From positions 1,798,001 to 1,862,000 of the forward strand of contig NZ_FOZD01000001.1 of the NCBI RefSeq assembly GCF_900113185.1: a DNA stretch of 64,000 nucleotides, read 5' to 3'. The position numbers were made by a program, and so were the translations under genes. Positions 55,382-62,955 of this stretch are shown piece by piece; the stretch's first letter is position 1, and the number at the start of each line of letters is the position of its first letter. The notes under the pieces are model-generated. The model did not search any database, had not been told where the DNA came from, and was given only the letters and a program-made list of their open reading frames with translations. Source of the stretch: Agromyces sp. CF514 (lineage in GTDB: Bacteria > Actinomycetota > Actinomycetes > Actinomycetales > Microbacteriaceae).

Positions 55382-55650
55382 CTGGAGTTCCGCTGTGATG
55401 TTCTCGCGGTTACTCGGAAGGCCGAAGCTCCGATCGTCCGGGCGGTGAAGAACTTCGGGATCTCCGAGTCGGGCCCGCAACGCTGACTGAAGCTAGCCGA
55501 CATCGAAGACGGCGCCAAGCCCGGGGCCACCCAAGCCGACGCGGCTGAGTTGCGCGATGCCCAGAAGCACATCCGCCTGCACGAGCAGGAGAACGAGGTG
55601 CGGCGGCGGGCCGTGGCCTATCTAGCTGCGGCTTCGCTCCCAGAATAGTT
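55382..55650 (+). pseudogene. IS3-family OrfA remnant
   Basis: The translation APIVRAVKNFGISESGPQR-stop-LKLADIEDG continues into ELRDAQKHIRLHEQENEVRR and ends AAASLPE. This matches the IS3 OrfA helix-turn-helix and leucine-zipper regions. A TGA at 55484-55486 replaces the expected Trp codon (TGG). No start codon is preserved. Confidence 0.8.
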
Positions 55651-56489
55651 TGCCCGCTGGTCCGTGACCTTGCCGTGGTCGACGTGCCCGCCCGGGTGCC
55701 GGTCGCGGTGGACTGTCGGGTGCTGGGCTTCTCAAACAGGCGTTCTATGCCTGGCGGGCCGAGCCGGTCACGCAACGAGACTGGGACAACGCGCATCTGA
55801 CTAACGCGGCGGCAGCGATCCATGCCGATGAGCCCGCGTTCGGGTACCAGTTGATCGCGAGTCCGGCATCCCGGCTGGCGAGCGACGGGTCTGGCGACTG
55901 TGCTCGGAGCAGCGGTTGTGGTGTGTGCTCTCGAAGTAGCGCGGTTTGCATAGGAAGGCCGGCCCGCCGGTGTATTGCAACCTCGTTGCGCGGGACTCCA
56001 CCGCGTCAGCACCGAACGAGTTGAGGCTGACCGACATCACCGAGCAATGGACCGACGAGGGCAAGCTGTACCTCTGCGCGATCAAGGACGTCTACTTCAG
56101 TCGGATAGTCGGTTACTCGATCGTCTCCCGTATGACCGCGCAACTCGCGGTCGCGGCACTCCGGGACACGGACGCGCTTCGGGAACCCGACGGGACAGTT
56201 CCGCATTCGGATTGCGGGGCAATTTAGCTACCAGGCCTTCGTCGAGCTCCTCCGCTTGGAAGGCCTGACGGGATCGATGGGCAGGGTCGGCGCCTGCGGC
56301 GACAACGCCGTCATGGAGTCCTTCGTCTCACTGCTGCAGAAGTACGTCCTGACAGGTGGCGGAAACGGCAAGAGCCACGTCTGCAAATCGTTGACCGGGA
56401 ACGAGCGGAGCTACCACCGCCAACGCGGCCTCGGAAAGTTCACCTCGATCGGGTATGAAATGATCACCAACGTCGCACTCGCGGCCTAA
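55651..56489 (+). pseudogene. IS3-family OrfB (DDE transposase) remnant
   Basis: Pieces in three frames give VLGFS / QAFYAWRAEPVTQRDWDNAHL / FGYQLIA / VWRLCSEQRLWCVLSK-stop / LHRKAGPPV / LTDITEQWTDEGKLYLCAIK / HSDCGAI / GACGDNAVMESFVSLLQK. The three catalytic acidic positions (D in LTDITE, D in HSDCG, E in VMESF) are identifiable. Frameshifts lie near 55735, 55880 and 56220, with an in-frame TAG near 55936. Confidence 0.85.
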
Positions 56490-56549
56490 ACCCTACGAGT
56501 CAACTAACGCGGCAGCAGTCCCACGTATCGTTCGTCATTGTATGCAGGG

Positions 56550-56555
56550 GATAAT
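56550..56555 (+). promoter_or_regulatory. Candidate -10 element for the CHAT cassette
   Basis: GATAAT lies 46 nt before the CHAT start codon, in the short gap after the IS3 remnant. No -35 is clear. Confidence 0.35.
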
Positions 56556-56600
56556 GCGGCCCATGGCGGCGCGTGTCGCCGTTGGAGGGAGCCGGTCGCA

Positions 56601-59600
56601 ATGGATGGTGCGCCACAAAAAAGTCTGCGGGAGTACATCGAGCATCTTCGTCGGCGGGACACGTCTGGGTACGACGGGCACCCTGCAGATCCGTACTTGT
56701 TCGAAACGCCCCGTGTACTTTGCCCTGCATGCGGGACCCCCCTTCCCACGCCAACGACGACAGTCCACGAGGTTCGGATGGACGACCTACCATCGGTGGT
56801 TGCGGCGCAGCGTGGCGAGCTGGACCTGGTGGTCTGTAGTAACTCGGCGTGCGGACAGGCGATTCGTGTGGCGCGAGTGGTGGCACTGAGGTCTTACGAG
56901 CAGAATACTTGCCTGCTCTTCCCAACCGACGATCGTCTCGCGGAGCTTGCACAGATTTGCGAACGCGCGATGGCTGGCGAGTCGATCGACACCCGAGTCG
57001 CGACATCGACATCCGCCGTTGCAGCCTGGCTAAGCGCTTGGCGGAGCGGCCATCTTCAGCGGTTTAACGAGCATCAGGCATTTCGAATGCGCGTGATGTT
57101 GACCGACGATCTCGCCGTGGGCACGGAGGACTGGACGCCTGAGTTCTTCGCGGCTCTCTACGCGATGACGGTTGCTCCCCCTATTGGTTCGCATTTGGGT
57201 GTGGGGGCGTGGGGGTTCGATGGCGAGACGACGATGCCGGACGCAGTTCAGGCACTCGAACTTATGTCGGCACAACTTGACGAAATGGTGTGGCTCAGCT
57301 GGATACACGCTGTTTCGGCCAGTCGGCCGTTGACAGAGAGCCTGGTTTCCCGCGTCGTGCCTGCTTCCGTGAGAGCCGCAGCCCTAGACGTAGTCCTCGC
57401 CCGGTTGGGGGTCGTCGTCTTGGATGACGGTGCGGAGCGAGAGATCCGCTATACGGCTGCCGCTATCGCTGCATACGTGGGCTGGCAGGCGGGCATTCCG
57501 ATCGAATTCGAGCAAGAGTGGTCGGCACTGTGGTTGAACCGCGAGCGGTTGCTGGCGAAAGAGGGGCGGCTGGATGATCTGGGACGGGTGGACCCAGAAA
57601 TGGTCGCTGCCACCACGAGCCCAGAGAGTTTTCGCCGCTACCTAGGCGTCATCGCGCGGAAGGATCTTGGGGAACTAGTCTTTCTCAGCTTCTGCCTCGA
57701 TGCCGTCGGCCGATCGTATCTCTTGCACAATTTGCTATTCGAGGTTCTTGGCGCGTTTGGGCGGCCGACGGGACCTGACGATGGCGTGCAAATCCTGGAG
57801 CACTTTGCCGCGGGGCAGGAATTCGAGGTTCGGCTGACACTTGCCCGCGCGTTGGTCGATCATGCAGATACGACCGACTGGGCGGGAACAGCTTGGGCGC
57901 TCGCCGACGCCTTGCTTAGGGACTGTGTCCCTTCCGAACTGCCGAACCTCCAGCTCCGGGTCGAGGCTTGGGTTGGCGAGGTTCTTAAGGATCACGGCCT
58001 CCCGGATGCCTTTCTTGCCCGCGTCGGCGAATCGCCGCGGGACTGGGAGGATGCGGCGGACCTGGAGCATCGATTCGCCCTTGCTGCTGAGCGGTCGAAC
58101 GCGCTGCGGCTAAAGTCCCGATTCGAGACCGCGATCGAAGAGCTCAATAGAATGCGTCGATTAGTTGAGGCGTCGCCGGAATCGCGGCTAAAGCAGGACC
58201 AAATCTTCCTGATCTGTCGGAACATTGCGATCATTCGGCGTGACGCTCACGATCATGAGGGTTCGCTGGTCGAACTTCTCGCCTTGTTGCCGGGGGTAGC
58301 GGAACACAAACGCACAGACCTCTACTCGAGCCTCGCCGTGTCATACGTCTCTCTTGGCAGAAGCGAACTTGCACGCGAGGCGGCCGAGTCCGCGCTTGAG
58401 TGGAGCAGCTCTGGCTCCCAACGGGGAACAGCGCTGGCGCTCGTGGCGCAGTGCCGATCGATGAGCGGGGACACAACCGGCGCGCGCGAGGCGCTTAGGA
58501 GCATCCAACGAGAGCATCTTGCGAACATCACCACACTTCTTCGAGTCTGCGTCACTCTCTTGAACTTGGATATGCGTGAGTCGTCGATTGGCCCGAGCTG
58601 GGAGGGCTCCATTTGGGGCCTTCTCGATGAAGTGCTTGACGACGAGGGCTCGTCTGGCGACACTTACGTACGCGAACTCCTACTGCTGGTGCGAACGACT
58701 CGTCGTGAGCTGCAGGGTGCTATGAGCGCGCACGAAGGATGGTTGGAACTCGACCGTCTCTCGCGGAACATCTATGGTGTTCCATCCCCCGAGGCGCTCA
58801 TCGGCTTGGCCCTCGAGGCGTGGCGACGAGAGGACATGGGGCTACTTCGCCGCCACCTCGACCAGGTGTCTGCAGCGCTTGTCGGTCGGTTCAAAGAGGC
58901 AGCAAACGTTTCCCTGACGGCGACGACAACATCGGTGCTCCAGAACCTTCTCGACCTTCTCGTCGATTCGGTTCTCGAACGCGGTGCTTCCACCGAGCTG
59001 GGCCGGGTCCTCGCAGAGCTTTCGCGCGATTTGCTTGGCCGCACGGCAACTGGAAAGCCCGTCGAGTTCGCCCTGCCCTGGGATGACGTGCTCTCGACGA
59101 GCCACGGAGGCTGGACGATCGTGGAATGGCTCGAAAGCGGCCAGGAGATCCTCTGCCTTGTTACGACTCTAAGAACCGGTGCGCATCCGGAAACCGTGGC
59201 GATACACATGCCACCTCTCTTTGACACCCTCGGCGCCGAGTTGCTACCTAGACTCCGCTATTGGAAGCCGAATGACCCCAACGAGCCGTTTGCGATTCCC
59301 GCGTGGGACGGGGCCGAGATGTGGGTGCGTTGGCTCGCAAGCGAGTTCCGCATTGAGCGACTCGTGATCGTGGAACACGAGCGCTATGTGGAGGTTCCGT
59401 GGCAGGTCTTGTTCGGACCTCACTGCCCAGTAACTTGCGTTCCGTCTGTTAGTTTGCTCCTCGCGAGTTCATCCAAGATCGAGTTCGGGCGAATTGGGGC
59501 CGTTGCCGTCTCGCGGTATGGGGACCAACCGGCGGTCTCGGCTGAGCTTGATAACGCGGCGTCGGCGATCGCCGAACTAGCCTCCGCATCTCGAACCCAT

Positions 59601-60125
59601 GTCCTTCGTGGAGCAGAGGCGGATCGCGTTGCGTGCCTCGACCTCCTCAGCCAGGCCGACATGGCCGTCTTCCTTTGCCACGGCGTCTTTGACGCCGGTT
59701 CTCGCTCCATGGCGTGGCTCGTTGCCGATAACGGTGTGCTCCCGCCCGCTGGTCGCTTCGGGGGAGGGCCGGGCGCTCAAGGTCATCGGATCACGGCCGT
59801 CGAGTGCGACCAACTCGCATCAACGGCGCGCGTCGTGCTGTCCGCCGCGTGCTCGAGCGGAGTGGCGCAATATGCGGGTGTCGGAGAGCAGATTGGGCTA
59901 TTCGGCGCACTTCGACGTCATGGAACCACGTCGCTAATCGCGCCCCGATGGGATGTCCCCGCTGGCGAGATTCTGCCGATTCTCGTCGACATCGCCGACC
60001 GAATACTAGGCGGCGAGGATCCCGTTCTTGCTACGCAGCTCGCCTGCCGAAGCGCGGCGGATCGCTTGCCACGTTGGATAGCATGGGCCCTGTTCCACCA
60101 AGGAACGGCGATGGAGGACGCATGA
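56601..60125 (+). CDS. Zinc ribbon-TPR-CHAT domain protease-like protein
   Basis: This 1174-residue predicted cytoplasmic protein has three regions. Residues 41-84 form a four-cysteine zinc ribbon (Cys41-x2-Cys44, Cys79-x4-Cys84). A long helical middle follows, with TPR-like repeats at about 490-700 (TDLYSSLAVSYVSLGRSELA, EAAESALEW). The C-terminal CHAT (caspase-HetF) domain spans about 820-1172, with catalytic His1027 in AVFLCHGVFD and Cys1084 in VLSAACSSGVAQ; both are intact. CHAT proteases of known systems cleave a partner protein in response to a trigger. The ATG at 56601 follows GGAGGGAG. Codon use is foreign, with one TTA Leu codon (residue 521, 58161). It overlaps the next gene by 4 bp (ATGA), so the two are co-translated. 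Defence is inferred from domain and context, not shown. Confidence 0.88.
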   Translation: MDGAPQKSLREYIEHLRRRDTSGYDGHPADPYLFETPRVLCPACGTPLPTPTTTVHEVRMDDLPSVVAAQRGELDLVVCSNSACGQAIRVARVVALRSYEQNTCLLFPTDDRLAELAQICERAMAGESIDTRVATSTSAVAAWLSAWRSGHLQRFNEHQAFRMRVMLTDDLAVGTEDWTPEFFAALYAMTVAPPIGSHLGVGAWGFDGETTMPDAVQALELMSAQLDEMVWLSWIHAVSASRPLTESLVSRVVPASVRAAALDVVLARLGVVVLDDGAEREIRYTAAAIAAYVGWQAGIPIEFEQEWSALWLNRERLLAKEGRLDDLGRVDPEMVAATTSPESFRRYLGVIARKDLGELVFLSFCLDAVGRSYLLHNLLFEVLGAFGRPTGPDDGVQILEHFAAGQEFEVRLTLARALVDHADTTDWAGTAWALADALLRDCVPSELPNLQLRVEAWVGEVLKDHGLPDAFLARVGESPRDWEDAADLEHRFALAAERSNALRLKSRFETAIEELNRMRRLVEASPESRLKQDQIFLICRNIAIIRRDAHDHEGSLVELLALLPGVAEHKRTDLYSSLAVSYVSLGRSELAREAAESALEWSSSGSQRGTALALVAQCRSMSGDTTGAREALRSIQREHLANITTLLRVCVTLLNLDMRESSIGPSWEGSIWGLLDEVLDDEGSSGDTYVRELLLLVRTTRRELQGAMSAHEGWLELDRLSRNIYGVPSPEALIGLALEAWRREDMGLLRRHLDQVSAALVGRFKEAANVSLTATTTSVLQNLLDLLVDSVLERGASTELGRVLAELSRDLLGRTATGKPVEFALPWDDVLSTSHGGWTIVEWLESGQEILCLVTTLRTGAHPETVAIHMPPLFDTLGAELLPRLRYWKPNDPNEPFAIPAWDGAEMWVRWLASEFRIERLVIVEHERYVEVPWQVLFGPHCPVTCVPSVSLLLASSSKIEFGRIGAVAVSRYGDQPAVSAELDNAASAIAELASASRTHVLRGAEADRVACLDLLSQADMAVFLCHGVFDAGSRSMAWLVADNGVLPPAGRFGGGPGAQGHRITAVECDQLASTARVVLSAACSSGVAQYAGVGEQIGLFGALRRHGTTSLIAPRWDVPAGEILPILVDIADRILGGEDPVLATQLACRSAADRLPRWIAWALFHQGTAMEDA

Positions 60126-60637
60126 GCAACGGGTGGGACCTTCGACTGGAGGACGAGAACCTGAACGACGAGCGCATACGAGTCGGGCTAGAGTACTTTG
60201 CGGCCCGAAAGAGTGGCTTCGCTACTGAAGCTGACCTTCGCAGGCAGCTCGCGCGCGCTCTGCCCCTGGGGGTCGAATTACAACCACTTCTAGACCAACT
60301 TGGCGAGCCTGAGCTGGCACGCGCGGCGACGGCTCTTGTCGTCTCTGAGCTGCTCAAGGACGAGCAGGATTCTGCGATGCTGCGCGACGACATCGAGCAG
60401 GCTTCCAAGAAACTCGCAGTCGTGGAGACCGCGCTTGGGGTGCTACTCATCATGTACACGATCCACTACATCGCCACCGGAGGCGTTGACTCCGAGGTGG
60501 TGAAACGAGAGCTGCCCGACGGGACCGTGGAGAAGCGATCGATCATCTACCAGAAGCCGACCGACTGGTTGGCCACCGTCGTGAAGCTCTTTGGCGTCAC
60601 CGGAGGCAACGACCCTGGACGAGACGACAAGTCCTGA
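60122..60637 (+). CDS. Small protein with a hydrophobic segment, partner of the CHAT protein
   Basis: This 171-residue protein is not recognised. Residues 1-95 are helical and charged (RIRVGLEYFAARKSGFATEA, QPLLDQLGEPELARAATALV), of the size of a small adaptor domain. Residues about 98-118 are hydrophobic (AVVETALGVLLIMYTIHYIA), a likely membrane segment. A short polar tail with ELPDGTVEKRSIIYQKPTDW follows. Co-translation with the CHAT gene (ATGA) makes it a candidate substrate, regulator or membrane effector. It carries one TTA Leu codon (residue 53, 60278). Length and lack of similarity to gasdermin folds argue against a bacterial gasdermin. Confidence 0.78.
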   Translation: MSNGWDLRLEDENLNDERIRVGLEYFAARKSGFATEADLRRQLARALPLGVELQPLLDQLGEPELARAATALVVSELLKDEQDSAMLRDDIEQASKKLAVVETALGVLLIMYTIHYIATGGVDSEVVKRELPDGTVEKRSIIYQKPTDWLATVVKLFGVTGGNDPGRDDKS

Positions 60638-60933
60638 GCCGATTCTCCTCAAACGGTGTGGTTCGTGATGAGCGATCAAATATTGGGGTCGCCTGCAACT
60701 GCGCCGGCCTAGTTCGATGATGCCGGCGCTGAAGCCGCGGGAGGAGTTCACATCCCTCGTGAGCGCGAAACGCGCGCCGTTCTGGCCGACGATCTGGTTC
60801 TAGTCGCGCGGGGGGCGGACGAACGCGCGACGCAGCTTCTGCGGAAGGCAGGCGCAGCGGAACTACCGCAAAGATGCGCGCTGTACCGTTCAGCGCGACC
60901 ACGGTTGTCGGCTGGCTGTTCAACCTTGAGCAG
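60638..60933. other. Gene-free right end of the island
   Basis: These 296 bp lie between the small cassette gene and ychF repeat copy 2. I see no credible gene and no terminator with a clear stem. GC rises toward the repeat. Short open frames here have no supporting start or codon pattern. Confidence 0.5.
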
Positions 60934-61099
60934 CACCGACTTCGAGCGCGGCTTCATCAAAGCCGAGGTCATCTCGTTCGAGGACCTCGTCGAGACCGGC
61001 TCGGTCGCCGAGGCGCGCGCCAAGGGCAAGGCCCGCATGGAGGGCAAGGACTACGTCATGCAGGACGGCGACGTCGTAGAGTTCCGCTTCAACGTCTAG
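60934..61099 (+). repeat. ychF 3'-end repeat, copy 2
   Basis: These 166 bp encode the last 54 residues of YchF (from Thr-Asp-Phe-Glu-Arg to Phe-Asn-Val-stop), identical in protein to copy 1 with five synonymous nucleotide differences. There is no start codon or ribosome site in register, so it is a displaced gene end rather than a gene. Confidence 0.92.
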
Positions 61100-61143
61100 T
61101 GTGACGGGCGTCCTGTTGGACAACGCCGAATGGAGGGCTCGGG

Positions 61144-61419
61144 TTGGATGAGCATCCTTCAGTGTCGGAAGTCGAACGTCGTGAGCGAATCGTCCTCGAA
61201 CTCAGCTCCGAGGAAGCGCTGGTGCTTTTCGAGTGGCTCACCCGAGCCGAGCAGGAGGACGACGAGACGCTGGAACCGGCCTTCGCGGACAAAGCAGAGC
61301 AACTGGTTCTTTGGAGTCTCATCGGGCAGTTGGAGAAGGCGCTGGTTGCGCCGTTCCGAAAGGACTACGACCGGCTGCTCCAGGCTGCGAGAGACACTGT
61401 CCGTGGCTCAGTCGAGTGA
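61144..61419 (+). CDS. Small acidic helical protein, unknown function
   Basis: This 91-residue protein ([38 protein letters not shown]) belongs by appearance to a widespread unnamed family of short proteins with this [14 protein letters not shown] pattern; I know no function. Start TTG with GGAGGG 6 nt upstream. It is the only gene between ychF repeat copies 2 and 3, and its stop codon overlaps the first bases of copy 3. Confidence 0.7.
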   Translation: MDEHPSVSEVERRERIVLELSSEEALVLFEWLTRAEQEDDETLEPAFADKAEQLVLWSLIGQLEKALVAPFRKDYDRLLQAARDTVRGSVE

Positions 61420-61453
61420 CGGCGATGTCTTGGAGTTCCGCTTCAACGTGTAG
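61418..61453 (+). repeat. ychF 3'-end repeat, copy 3 (short)
   Basis: These 36 bp match the last 36 bp of ychF ([15 protein letters not shown]) at 33 positions; the differences are GAC/GAT, GTG/TTG (Val to Leu) and GTC/GTG. It marks the right end of a second, 354-bp segment (61100-61453). Confidence 0.85.
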
Positions 61454-61484
61454 TCGCCCGCACACGGGCATGCTCGCGTGCGCG

Positions 61485-61560
61485 CAACTCAGGATGAACG
61501 GGCGACGCGCCGAGCGCCGCAGGAGCACACGCCGGGCGGGCGCCCGTTCGTCCTGAGTTG
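61485..61560. repeat. Long intergenic hairpin right of the island
   Basis: CAACTCAGGATGAACGGGCG (61485-61504) pairs with 61541-61560 with one mismatch around a 36-nt loop. It sits between the last ychF repeat and the stop of the minus-strand gene at 61577 and may terminate both directions. Confidence 0.85.
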
Positions 61561-61576
61561 CCGACCGCAGACGCCG

Positions 61577-62191
61577 TCAGATGCCGGTGCCGCTCTGGCC
61601 AGTGCCGCTCGGGCCGGTGCGGTCGTCGCGACGGTGCTCGGCGCGGCGTGTTCCGGTGGCGTCGGCGTGCGCTGCGGCATCCGATGCCTCGATGCCGGAT
61701 GCCTCGACGCGGGCGGAGTCGGCATCGTGCTCGTCGACCGGGGTCGTCGTGGGCCGATCCGCCGCGACGGGCGCATCGCGACGGTCGTCCGGCGCCGGCG
61801 TCGGCGCCGGCACGTCGGGATCGAGGTCCGCTGCGCGGCGGGCGTGCTCGTCGGCCTCTTCGCGCAGGCCCGCCGCGCGGTCCGCTCGCTCGGCGCCCTC
61901 GCGCTCGAGCCGCTCGGCCTCGAGCCGCGCGCGCTCCGCGGTGGCCTCCGCCTGAGCGGCGCTCGACTGGGCGGCCAGGCGGTCGGCCTCGGCTTGGGCG
62001 GCGGCGGCCGCCTGCTCGCGGGCGTCGCGTTCCGTCGCCTCGGCCTTCGCCCTCAGCTCGGCCGAACGCCGGCGGTCGGCCTCGATCCTGCCCTGCGCCC
62101 GCCGTCGTGACGAGGCCATGACCGCGACGACCACGATGACGACGATGACGACGATCGCGACGACGATCCAGATCCAGATGCTCGTGTCCAT
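61577..62191 (-). CDS. Membrane-anchored coiled-coil protein
   Basis: This 204-residue protein has an N-terminal transmembrane helix (IWIWIVVAIVVIVVIVVVAVMAS). A strongly charged Ala/Glu/Arg coiled coil of about 95 residues follows (AELRAKAEATERDAREQAA and on). The acidic, low-complexity tail has Asp/Thr/Ala/Pro. Similar proteins are common and uncharacterised in Microbacteriaceae. The ATG at 62191 keeps the helix N-terminal. Confidence 0.72.
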   Translation of the reverse strand: MDTSIWIWIVVAIVVIVVIVVVAVMASSRRRAQGRIEADRRRSAELRAKAEATERDAREQAAAAAQAEADRLAAQSSAAQAEATAERARLEAERLEREGAERADRAAGLREEADEHARRAADLDPDVPAPTPAPDDRRDAPVAADRPTTTPVDEHDADSARVEASGIEASDAAAHADATGTRRAEHRRDDRTGPSGTGQSGTGI

Positions 62192-62385
62192 GATGAGACC
62201 AGCCTTTCTCGCGTTCCGGGTCATTCAACCGCCGACCTCGCGGAGGCACCAAGGGGTTGTGGCGCGCCCGCATCTCTGCCATGCACGCGGGCGCGGGTTC
62301 GATTCGTGCGATCGCCGGACGTCTCGGGTCGGCGCTGCCGGAGGGCAGCAGCGACCCGGCCGCGAGCGAGCGCGGAGCGACCGAA

Positions 62386-62784
62386 TCAGGCGCGCAGGTC
62401 GTCGAGCGTCGCGAGCGGCACGATGCCGTCGGCCGCGCCGACGAGGCGCTCGTCGAACGCGATGAGGGCATCGGCCTGCAGCGAGGCGACCGCGAGGTAT
62501 TCGGCGAGCGGGGTGTCGCTCCAGTCGAGGCGCGCGGCGAGCTTCCAGGCCGTCGAGCGGGAGACGCGGTCGCCGAGCAGCCGGATCTTCAGCTCGGCGA
62601 GGCGCTCGAGCTGATCGCGTCCGCTCCGTTCGTCGAGCCGCCCCTCGCGCACGTCGCGGTAGAGCAGCGACAGCACGTGCGAGCGCAGCACCGAGGGCGC
62701 CACGAGCTGGTGGGCCGGGCTCACGGCGACGCCGTCGCGGATGATCAGCAGCGCGGCATCCGCATCGATCGCATATCGCGTCAT
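62386..62784 (-). CDS. PIN-like domain protein without adjacent antitoxin
   Basis: This 132-residue protein has a pattern resembling PIN-type RNases. Asp near the N-terminus is in RYAIDADAALLII, Glu lies after LLYRDVREGRL, and a C-terminal SDTPLAEYLAVASLQADALIAFDERLV has the expected Asp/Glu positions. No VapB-like gene lies upstream (the adjacent gap is about 170 bp with a hairpin), so it is an orphan or chromosomally domesticated PIN protein. Confidence 0.65.
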   Translation of the reverse strand: MTRYAIDADAALLIIRDGVAVSPAHQLVAPSVLRSHVLSLLYRDVREGRLDERSGRDQLERLAELKIRLLGDRVSRSTAWKLAARLDWSDTPLAEYLAVASLQADALIAFDERLVGAADGIVPLATLDDLRA

Positions 62785-62825
62785 GCACCCATCGTGGCAG
62801 GCGGGCCGCAGGCGTCAAGCGGCGC

Positions 62826-62900
62826 AACTCCGGACACGTCGGGCCTCGGCACGCGTGTCGCGGCACGACACGCCGATCGCGGATGCCGCGATCCGGAGTT
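62826..62900. repeat. Imperfect large hairpin between PIN-like and patatin genes
   Basis: Outer arms AACTCCGGA (62826-62834) and TCCGGAGTT (62892-62900) enclose a second inverted pair around CGTGTCG/CGACACG. It may be a terminator for the patatin gene. Confidence 0.65.
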
Positions 62901-62955
62901 CGGCAGATGGCAGGCGGCCAGTGCGGGGAACCGGTGCGAGGTCAGGCGATCGAGG

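Larger units (their letters stand above)
55382..56489 (+). mobile_element. Decayed IS3-family insertion sequence
   Basis: The stretch retains recognisable orfA and orfB translations in order, interrupted by at least three frameshifts and several stop codons. It is clearly non-functional. Terminal inverted repeats could not be assigned. Confidence 0.85.
55003..61099. mobile_element. Genomic island at the ychF 3' end (CHAT cassette)
   Basis: This 6.1-kb segment is bounded by direct repeats of the ychF 3' end. Base and codon use differ sharply from the flanks, with many A/T-ending codons. It contains a decayed IS3-type element, a two-gene CHAT protease cassette and the second ychF 3'-end copy. 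No integrase, recombinase or mobilisation gene is recognisable. It may have been mobilised in trans, have lost its recombinase, or have entered by homologous exchange at ychF. Confidence 0.75.

Noticed and set aside
60122..60637. Bacterial gasdermin partner of the CHAT protein
   Set aside because: 171 residues with a single hydrophobic segment and no gasdermin-like beta pattern; too short and a different layout.
60748..61047. Minus-strand open frame across the displaced ychF end
   Set aside because: It is the reverse shadow of the ychF repeat, also seen opposite the gene itself at 54753-54950.
55003..61453. Integrase or recombinase gene of the island
   Set aside because: I read all frames of the non-coding parts and saw no tyrosine or serine recombinase motifs; only the IS3 remnant is present.
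62386..62784. VapBC toxin-antitoxin pair
   Set aside because: No antitoxin-like gene precedes the PIN-like gene; the gap holds a hairpin only.
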